Assembly (NCBI GenBank): GCA_003221075.1
Contig: QHUF01000238.1
Span: 1 to 14,111 of the forward strand
DNA: 14,111 bases
Direction: 5' to 3'
From: Gemmatimonadota bacterium
GTDB taxonomy: Bacteria > Gemmatimonadota > Gemmatimonadetes > Gemmatimonadales > GWC2-71-9
Positions 1 through 5,512 of the stretch are shown piece after piece. Numbering within the stretch: position 1 is the stretch's first letter; every line of letters starts with the position of its first letter. The position numbers were made by a program, and so were the translations under genes. The notes below the pieces were generated by a model. The model saw nothing but the letters and a program-made list of their open reading frames with translations. It did not search any database and was not told the origin of the DNA.

Positions 1-546
1 TGCATCCAGCGTCTGGCCGCTCACATGCCGGACGATCTCGCCGAGGAGAATCGCGTTGAGATCGGAGTACACCATGCGAGTCCCGGGTTGCGAGATCGGC
101 ACCGTGGTCAGAACCATGCGCAACGCTGCCGCGCTGTCCGGCGCCTCGCGCAGTGGCAATGTCGCGCGCAGACCCGACGTGTGGGTCAAGAGATGCCGCA
201 CCGTGATCCCCGACGTACCGGGACCGTTGAAGTCGGGGAGGTAACGAACGACCGGAGTATCGAGCACGACTTTCCCCTGCTCGACGAGCAGCATGAGCGC
301 GGGTGTCGTCGCCACGACCTTGGTCAGCGACGCCACATCCCAGATCGTGCTGTCGACGCTCACCGCCGGGCTCGCCGGGCTCCACATCAGGTGGCCGTAC
401 CCTTTCGCGAAGAGGATCGTGTCGCGGCGGCCGACGACGAGGACCGCACCGGGGTAGACGCCTTGCTGGATCCCACCAAGGACGGCGCTATCGAACACCG
501 AGGGAGCAACACCCTGCACCAGCGCGAGAACGAGAGCTACGACCAA
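1..546 (-). CDS. Serine hydrolase of the beta-lactamase / class C penicillin-binding family, 3' end missing
   Basis: The reading frame enters from position 546 and runs off the left edge, giving 182 visible residues. A serine-lysine catalytic motif S-L-T-K lies at residues 73-76. A Y-S-D-x-N motif at about 160-164 is followed by a hydrophobic LLGE stretch, as in AmpC/esterase/PBP4*-like hydrolases. The conserved H-L-L-T-H-T-S-G signature is at about 118-125. The third motif (HxG or KTG) would lie beyond the edge. Members of this fold hydrolyse peptides, esters or beta-lactams through an acyl-serine; the substrate here cannot be told. The start is taken as TTG at 546, because an in-frame stop lies 21 bases upstream and no ATG or GTG comes earlier. 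This start overlaps the last 10 bases of the radical SAM gene. The N-terminus is hydrophobic and may be a short export signal. Family is confident; exact start and substrate are not. Confidence 0.88.
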   Translation of the reverse strand, partial: MVVALVLALVQGVAPSVFDSAVLGGIQQGVYPGAVLVVGRRDTILFAKGYGHLMWSPASPAVSVDSTIWDVASLTKVVATTPALMLLVEQGKVVLDTPVVRYLPDFNGPGTSGITVRHLLTHTSGLRATLPLREAPDSAAALRMVLTTVPISQPGTRMVYSDLNAILLGEIVRHVSGQTLDA

Positions 547-1583
547 ATGCCTGGGATCCGCCGGCTACAGGAGGGACAGCGCCCGTCGGCTCCGACGCGC
601 TGCTGCTTGATGACGTAGCCGTGGCGTTCGATCAGCAGGTCGCCGCAGTCGGGGCAATAGGTGTGCTCCCAGCGGCCGACCCGCCCCGGGAGATTTCCCG
701 CGTACACGAACCGCAGCCCCGCGCGCGTACCGATCTCGCACGCGCGCAGCAGGGTCGCGACCGGCGTGTTCTCCGGCTCGGTCATCTTGTAATCCTTGTG
801 GAACGCCGTGACGTGCCACGGAATCTCCGGCGACACCGACGCGATCAGCTCGGCCGCGCGGGTCAGCTGGGCTTCGTCGTCGTTGAACCCGGGCACGATC
901 AAAGTCACGATCTCGAGCCAGAAGCCCCGTTCGTGGACCATGCCGATGGCGTCGACGACGTGCTGGAGCACGCCGCCCAGCTCCCGATAGCGCTTATCGT
1001 CCATCGCCTTGAGATCGATCTTGTAGCAATCGGTCCACGGCCGGATGTAGTCGAGTACTTCGGGTGTGGCGTTGCCGTTCGAGATGAACGCGGTCTTCAG
1101 ACCGGCGGGCCGGGCTGCTTTGAATACGTCGACCGCCCATTCGGCGGTGATCAGCGGCTCGTTGTACGACGAGCCCACCATGCGCGCGCCTTGCCGCCGG
1201 GCGAGGGCGACGAGGGCGTCGGGCGTCACGTCGCTGGGCATCACGCCCGCCGCGTCGTCCCGCAGCGCCTGCGAGGTGAGCCAGTTCTGGCAATACCCGC
1301 AATGAAAATCGCAGCCGAGCATCCCGAACGTGAGCGTGTCGCTCCCCGGGAGGCAGTGGAAGAAGGGCTTCTTCTCGGTGGGATCGCATTGCAGCGCCGC
1401 GACGTATCCCGCCGGAGTGAACAGCGTCCCTTCCTTATTGAATCGAACTTTGCAGATGCCGCGGCGCCCAGGCTTCACGAGGCAACGGTGGCCGCAGGCG
1501 AAGCAGCGGACCGCCCCGGCGTCCAGCTTTTGGATCAGCTCTGCTTCACGAACCCGTGTGTCGAGCGTCTCCGAGAGGCTCAG
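537..1583 (-). CDS. amrS: AmmeMemoRadiSam-system radical SAM enzyme
   Basis: This is a radical SAM enzyme with the cluster-binding motif C-D-F-H-C-G-Y-C at residues 91-98, counted from the proposed start. It resembles the PflA-like family named for its link with AMMECR1 and Memo proteins; the reaction is not settled. A cysteine knot C-x-x-C-x-x-x-C (27-34) plus C44 precedes the core, and a C-terminal zinc-ribbon-like pair CPDC/CPSC sits at 310-339. The first ATG/GTG/TTG in the open frame is GTG at 1478, but starting there would remove the conserved CFACGHRC segment. The frame is open upstream with no canonical start. I chose CTG at 1583, which overlaps the TGA of the protease gene as CTGA and follows a GGGGAG ribosome site by 6 bases. 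The product would be 348 residues. The gene lies in the same operon as the metalloprotease and serine hydrolase. Family very likely; start inferred. Confidence 0.87.
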   Translation of the reverse strand: MSLSETLDTRVREAELIQKLDAGAVRCFACGHRCLVKPGRRGICKVRFNKEGTLFTPAGYVAALQCDPTEKKPFFHCLPGSDTLTFGMLGCDFHCGYCQNWLTSQALRDDAAGVMPSDVTPDALVALARRQGARMVGSSYNEPLITAEWAVDVFKAARPAGLKTAFISNGNATPEVLDYIRPWTDCYKIDLKAMDDKRYRELGGVLQHVVDAIGMVHERGFWLEIVTLIVPGFNDDEAQLTRAAELIASVSPEIPWHVTAFHKDYKMTEPENTPVATLLRACEIGTRAGLRFVYAGNLPGRVGRWEHTYCPDCGDLLIERHGYVIKQQRVGADGRCPSCSRRIPGIWS

Positions 1584-2410
1584 CGCAAACTCCCCGGCGT
1601 CAGCTGATACAGGAGCATCACCGTCCGCACGTCACGGTCCGAAAGATCCCGGACCTTGGCGGTCGGGAACATGATGTCGGTCGAGTCCTTCGAGTGATCG
1701 AGGCCGAGCACGTGGCCCACCTCGTGGGTGGCGACGATGCGGATGTCATCCGAGTCCATCGGCCGGCCTTTCGGGTCGAACGTGGCGAGCGTGACCGTTG
1801 CGGCCTGAATGTGGCCGTTTTCGTCCCACGTGACGTCGGTCTGCCCGGTGCGCTCGATCTCGAACTGAATGCGCCACTTCACCGTGACTTCCGCGTTCGT
1901 CGAGTCGCCGTCGAAGTCGAACCGGACGGGGACACCGGCGCTGGTCCACAGGCGGAAGGCCGATCTTATCGCCTCGATGAAGGCCGGTTGGAAGTTCGCG
2001 GCATGGGTTGGCGCGAACCACACCTTAATCGGCGCGGTCGTCCGATTCTCCCAGCGCCGCAGCGTGGAGTCCCCACCCGTCTCGAGCATCTCGGCAAGAT
2101 AGGTGCTCGAGCCGCTGGACCGGATGCGGCGTCGTGTCTCCGAGCGCGCGAGCAGCTCGATGTACGACGGCTCACGGCCGTCGGGGCCGGCGGGGACCGC
2201 GGTCCCCTGCGAACTGGTGGTCGGCGGCATCGCCTGTTGCGGAAGCGGGGATGCGGGCGCCGGCGGCGGCTCGGCGATTCTGAGCGGCGCATTGGCATCG
2301 GGATCCCGAGTGACGCGACGGGGCGTGGGTTTAAACGCGTCCCAGAAAACGAACAGGACGATGAGGACTGCTGCGGCGGCGATCATCCCCGTGAGCCGGC
2401 GTTCCACCAT
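1580..2410 (-). CDS. Membrane-anchored matrixin-like zinc metalloprotease
   Basis: The product is 276 residues. Residues about 9-24 are a hydrophobic segment after a short basic start, fitting an N-terminal signal anchor. A proline/alanine-rich linker (about 30-80) follows, then a catalytic domain. The zinc site is the extended metzincin motif HEVGHVLGLDH at 229-239 (H229, E230, H233, H239), and a Met-turn I-M-F-P comes at about 246-249. This is characteristic of M10A matrixins, usually secreted or surface proteases. The catalytic domain would face the periplasm or outside. The start is ATG 2410; an in-frame ATG at residue 9 is an alternative, and neither has a clear ribosome site. The stop TGA overlaps the proposed CTG of amrS, so translation of the two is likely coupled. 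The gene is divergent from the MMPL transporter. The substrate is unknown. Confidence 0.87.
   Translation of the reverse strand: MVERRLTGMIAAAAVLIVLFVFWDAFKPTPRRVTRDPDANAPLRIAEPPPAPASPLPQQAMPPTTSSQGTAVPAGPDGREPSYIELLARSETRRRIRSSGSSTYLAEMLETGGDSTLRRWENRTTAPIKVWFAPTHAANFQPAFIEAIRSAFRLWTSAGVPVRFDFDGDSTNAEVTVKWRIQFEIERTGQTDVTWDENGHIQAATVTLATFDPKGRPMDSDDIRIVATHEVGHVLGLDHSKDSTDIMFPTAKVRDLSDRDVRTVMLLYQLTPGSLR
1590..1595 (-). promoter_or_regulatory. Shine-Dalgarno that decides the AmrS start
   Basis: On the minus strand GGGGAG lies 6 bases before the CTG at 1583-1581, inside the end of the metalloprotease gene. It is the only good ribosome site near the N-terminal cysteine segment of AmrS, and so supports the CTG start. 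Confidence 0.5.
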
Positions 2411-2500
2411 GCGCGCAATATGCGAAGAACGCAGGCCGCGACGCTAGCTTTGCACTTCGCACGTCTCTATGATTGTGGCCCGCATGTGCTTGGATCGTAG
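2411..2500. promoter_or_regulatory. Divergent intergenic region between metalloprotease and MMPL genes
   Basis: These 90 bases separate two divergent starts and must hold promoters for both. On the plus strand TATGAT (2468-2473) is a 5/6 match to a -10 box, but there is no good -35 box at 16-18 bases. TAGCTTTG (2445-2452) fits the Bacteroidetes -7 pattern TAnnTTTG, but lacks a clear TTG partner. No convincing minus-strand promoter is visible. Confidence 0.35.
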
Positions 2501-4771
2501 GTGATCGCGCTACCGGCCAGGCAGATCGTCCGCTGGCGCGGCTGGGTCATCGGCGCGTGGGCGGTGCTCGCGCTGCTGTTCGTCCCGAAAGCCGCTCATG
2601 TGCAGCGCGTCCTCGCCGTTCGCGGGATGAACGTCGAGCAAACGGAGTCGGCTCGCGCCGCGCAGCTCATCCGCGAATCATTTCCCAATCCGATCGCGGA
2701 ATACGTGGCCATCGTCGTGCACGGGCCCGTCCGCTACACGCACCCGCGCTTCGCGGCCGTCATCGATTCGGTCTCGGCGGCACTCGCCCACCAGCCCTAC
2801 ATCAGTCAGGTCATCTCGGTCCGCAGCATCGGCGAATCGACGTTCGTCAGCCCCGATCGCCAGACCACGTTTCTCATCGCGGCGCTGACGCCGGCCAGCA
2901 CGACCGACGTGAGCCGGACGGTCGTCCCCGAGCTGCGCGAGACGGTGCGGAGCACGCTCGGGCGCCTGCCGCACGCGGACGGGTTCGACGTGAAGGTCAC
3001 GGGAAACCCGGCGCTCGATTACGATGTGCGCACGATCAGCACCGCGGACACGCGGGACGCCGAGCGGCGGGCGCTGCCGCTGACACTGGCCGTGCTCGTG
3101 CTCGCCTTCGGCGCGCTGGTCGCGGCGACGCTGCCCATCATCGTCGGCGTGCTGGCGATTACGATCGCGCTCGGGATCGTCGCCGTGGCGGCCCAGTTTC
3201 AGACGATGTCCGTCTTCGTGCTCAACATCACGACGATGGTGGGCCTGGGCGTCGGAATCGATTACTCGCTGCTCATCGTCACGCGCTTTCGCGAGGAGCT
3301 GAACCGCGGTCTCTCCCCAGTCGACGCCGCGGTGCGCACGATTCAGACAGCGGGCGCGGCCGTGGTGACGTCGGGACTGACGGTCGTGGTCGGATTCGCG
3401 GCGCTCATCCTGACGCCGCTTACCGAGACGCGCTCGGTCGGGGTCGGCGGGTTGATCGTCGTCGCGGTAGCGGTGTTGCTCGCGACGACGTTTTTGCCTG
3501 GGGCGCTCGCGATCCTGGGCCGCGATATCGACCGCCCCAGATGGCTCGCGCGGATGCTCGCCTGGATTCATACGCCCCAGGGCTGGGAGCGGTGGGCGCG
3601 CTCGCTCGGTCATCATCCCTGGCGCGCCATTCTCGGCGGCGGGCTCGTGGCCGCTCTCCTGACGTCTCCGCTGACCCAGATCAAAATCGGCCTCCCCGTC
3701 CGCAACTGGTTTCCGCCGGACGCCGAATCGGGACAGGGGCTTGCGGCGCTGCGGGAGATGGGGGCGAGCGGCGTGATCCAGCCGCTGCGGGTGGTGGTGC
3801 AGTTGCCCCCCGGCGAGTCCGCGTTGTCGGGACGCCGGCTCGCGGGACTCAAGCCGTTGAGCGACTCGATCGCCAGAGATCCGCGTGTGCGCGAAGTGCG
3901 CGGCGTCGCGACGCTCCGGCCCGGCATGTCCACTCTGCAGCTGGCGATGTTCTACGACGACCCCGAAGCGGTGCGCGAACGCTATCCCGAGTTTTTCAAT
4001 GCGTACTTGAGCGCCGACCAGCGCACCACACTGATTGACGTGATTGCCGCGGACTCCGTGTCGCTGACCGGAATGATGGATCTGGCGCGGCACGTGCGCG
4101 GAACGATTGCGCGCACCACTCGGCTGCGCGGCGCGGAGATGGTCGTCGGAGGCTTCGCCGCGTCGAGCCTGGACCTGCAGGAGAATCTGCTGGCCCGGTT
4201 CCCCGGCATCGTGGGGATGATCCTCGGCGTCACCGCGATCATGTTATTGATCGCCTTCCGCTCGGTGCTCGTCCCGCTGAAGGCGGTCGTGCTCAACTGC
4301 GTTTCCGTCAGCGCGGCCTTCGGGATCACCGTCCTCGTCTTCCAGCACGGTTATGGGGCAAGCCTGTTCGGTCTCGACGGACCGACCGAGGCCATCTTCG
4401 TCGTCGTGCCGGTACTCGTCTTCGCGACGGTCTTCGGGCTGTCGATGGACTACGAGGTGTTTCTGCTCACACGCGTGAAAGAAGTGTTCGACAAGACCGG
4501 GCGGAACGATCACGCCACCATGGAAGGTCTTTCGACGACCGCGTCGACGATCAGCTTCGCGGCACTGATCATGATCATCGTGTTCGGCAATTTCGCGTTC
4601 ACGCGCGTGCTCGCCGTACAGTTCATCGGATTCGGGCTCGCGGTGGCCGTGCTGCTCGATGCCACGCTGATCCGAATGGTGCTCGTACCTGCCATCATGC
4701 ACATCGCGGGACGGTGGAATTGGTGGCCGGGCGTCCGAGCGCCGCGGCGCGACGTCGACGAGACTAAGTAG
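2501..4771 (+). CDS. MMPL/RND-family membrane transporter
   Basis: The product is 756 residues with the duplicated RND architecture. One membrane helix sits near the N-terminus (about 12-30), then a large extracytoplasmic loop (about 35-190) and a helix bundle (about 192-340). A helix at about 372-390 starts a second loop, and a second bundle spans about 568-735. The paired GxxxDY motifs of MMPL proteins are present: G-V-G-I-D-Y at 250-255 and G-L-S-M-D-Y at 646-651. The acidic residues there relay protons in the family. MMPL proteins export lipids, siderophores or drugs by proton-motive force; the cargo is not deducible. The start is GTG 2501, because an in-frame TAG lies immediately upstream and the first helix begins only about 12 residues in. 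The ribosome site is weak. The 3' end overlaps the convergent small gene by 8 bases. No membrane-fusion or outer-membrane partner is adjacent. Confidence 0.92.
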   Translation: MIALPARQIVRWRGWVIGAWAVLALLFVPKAAHVQRVLAVRGMNVEQTESARAAQLIRESFPNPIAEYVAIVVHGPVRYTHPRFAAVIDSVSAALAHQPYISQVISVRSIGESTFVSPDRQTTFLIAALTPASTTDVSRTVVPELRETVRSTLGRLPHADGFDVKVTGNPALDYDVRTISTADTRDAERRALPLTLAVLVLAFGALVAATLPIIVGVLAITIALGIVAVAAQFQTMSVFVLNITTMVGLGVGIDYSLLIVTRFREELNRGLSPVDAAVRTIQTAGAAVVTSGLTVVVGFAALILTPLTETRSVGVGGLIVVAVAVLLATTFLPGALAILGRDIDRPRWLARMLAWIHTPQGWERWARSLGHHPWRAILGGGLVAALLTSPLTQIKIGLPVRNWFPPDAESGQGLAALREMGASGVIQPLRVVVQLPPGESALSGRRLAGLKPLSDSIARDPRVREVRGVATLRPGMSTLQLAMFYDDPEAVRERYPEFFNAYLSADQRTTLIDVIAADSVSLTGMMDLARHVRGTIARTTRLRGAEMVVGGFAASSLDLQENLLARFPGIVGMILGVTAIMLLIAFRSVLVPLKAVVLNCVSVSAAFGITVLVFQHGYGASLFGLDGPTEAIFVVVPVLVFATVFGLSMDYEVFLLTRVKEVFDKTGRNDHATMEGLSTTASTISFAALIMIIVFGNFAFTRVLAVQFIGFGLAVAVLLDATLIRMVLVPAIMHIAGRWNWWPGVRAPRRDVDETK

Positions 4772-5000
4772 GATCCAGCAGGCGCAACTTTTCCCCCCAC
4801 ACATCCCAGTGCCAGGCCTCGACGCGGACGCCGGTATCCGGGTCCTTTAGCGGCTTGTACTGCAGCCAGCGGGCGTGAAATCCCAGGGTCCGGCCCAACT
4901 CCAAAAGCCGTTCCTTGTCCGAGCTCACCAGATGGACCATCCGTTCGTCGCGGATCTTGTGGCGGTGAAGCCAAACGCCGCCGTCGAGGGCGAAGCGCAT
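4764..5000 (-). CDS. Small DUF4031-like protein
   Basis: A 78-residue protein from ATG 5000 to TAG. Visible features are an N-terminal M-R-F-A-L-D segment, a W-L-H-R-H cluster, a central H-L-V-S-S-D...L-L-E-L-G-R-T-L-G-F segment, then R-W-L-Q and a tryptophan-rich W-H-W-D-V-W near the end. The pattern of a short strand, an HL-S segment, a helix with LG, then an aromatic plus Q resembles DUF4031, a family of unknown function. This match is from memory and tentative. The frame stays open further upstream into the pilin gene, but ATG 5000 lies after the pilin stop (gap 38 bases) and sits just behind a GAGGGG. It follows the pilin on the same strand and may share its transcript. Its last 8 bases overlap the stop end of the convergent transporter gene. 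Confidence 0.6.
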   Translation of the reverse strand: MRFALDGGVWLHRHKIRDERMVHLVSSDKERLLELGRTLGFHARWLQYKPLKDPDTGVRVEAWHWDVWGEKLRLLDPT

Positions 5001-5038
5001 CCCCTCACGGCGGCGTTGGAATTCCCGATACGGCGGCT

Positions 5039-5416
5039 CTAGGTGCAGGTAATCTTGCCCTCGGCTGTCGCGGGTGCGACCGGCGCCGCATTGCCTTGGT
5101 ACAACACGCACTGCCGGGCCGTCTGGGAGTGCACGGCCTGTGCCGACCAGCCGCCCGGCGTGGCTTCGAGCACGCTCAACGTCACACCGGTCGATGACCG
5201 GAAATTATTGAGCGCCACGAGGTTGGTGGTGTAATAGGTGCTGTCATAGAAGAAGGCTTCCTCCGCCGTCGCCAGATTCTTGAGGTCTGACTTCATCTGG
5301 GCGACGTAGGCCTTCTCCTTCGTGTTGGCGACCTTCGGAATCGCGATAATCGCGAGCAACCCGATGATCACCACCACGATCAGTAGCTCGATCAATGTGA
5401 AACCACGTTCCTTCAC
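5039..5416 (-). CDS. Type IV pilin-like protein (class III signal peptide)
   Basis: The protein is 125 residues from GTG 5416. It begins M-K-E-R-G then F-T-L-I-E-L-L, the prepilin peptidase site: a short basic leader, cleavage after G5, mature F1 and the conserved glutamate at mature position 5. The next 20 or so residues are a hydrophobic helix that serves as membrane anchor and polymerisation spine. The globular part ends with two cysteines in the last 30 residues (A-R-Q-C and I-T-C-T), consistent with a C-terminal disulfide loop. A good ribosome site, GGAGGG 8 bases upstream, favours GTG 5416 over the longer frame from 5503, which would add a 29-residue leader. It could be a major pilin or a type II secretion pseudopilin; length and the disulfide loop lean to a small pilin. 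No assembly genes are in the window, so it is an orphan locus here. Confidence 0.9.
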   Translation of the reverse strand: MKERGFTLIELLIVVVIIGLLAIIAIPKVANTKEKAYVAQMKSDLKNLATAEEAFFYDSTYYTTNLVALNNFRSSTGVTLSVLEATPGGWSAQAVHSQTARQCVLYQGNAAPVAPATAEGKITCT

Positions 5417-5422
5417 CGCTTT

Positions 5423-5428
5423 ACCCTC
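5423..5428 (-). promoter_or_regulatory. Ribosome binding site of the pilin gene
   Basis: On the minus strand a GGAGGG tract precedes GTG 5416 with about 7-8 bases between. It is the strongest argument for the short prepilin leader. Confidence 0.65.
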
Positions 5429-5439
5429 CGGGCGCGAAA

Positions 5440-5472
5440 GGGCGTCGATCCGAAAAGCCCGAATCGACGCCC
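5440..5472 (-). terminator. Perfect 10-bp hairpin between polA and the pilin gene
   Basis: GGGCGTCGAT (5440-5449) and ATCGACGCCC (5463-5472) are exact inverted repeats around a 13-base loop. It lies 40 bases past the polA stop. On the minus strand it is followed by only three T residues (TTTCGCG), so it is a weak intrinsic terminator at best. It could instead be a 5' stem-loop of the pilin mRNA, because a promoter-like pair lies just upstream. Confidence 0.45.
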
Positions 5473-5474
5473 CT

Positions 5475-5503
5475 ATTGTGGGCCCCGCCCCCCATTCATG
5501 CAA
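5475..5503 (-). promoter_or_regulatory. Possible promoter of the pilin gene
   Basis: On the minus strand TTGCAT (5503-5498) and CACAAT (5480-5475) are 17 bases apart. The matches to the -35 and -10 boxes are 3/6 and 4/6. A start about 7 bases later would put the 5440-5472 hairpin at the very 5' end of the pilin transcript. Confidence 0.3.
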
Positions 5504-5512
5504 GAGGCGTGC

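Noticed and set aside
303..1607. Plus-strand frame of 434 codons over AmrS and the hydrolase
   Set aside because: It is antisense to the radical SAM gene, with low-complexity arginine-rich sequence.
2678..4093. Minus-strand frame of 471 codons opposite the MMPL gene
   Set aside because: Composition is rich in R, H, D and Q with no hydrophobic core. The plus strand carries a clear transporter.
5417..5503. Longer N-terminus for the pilin
   Set aside because: It would give a 29-residue extension before the prepilin leader and ignore the GGAGGG site in front of GTG 5416.
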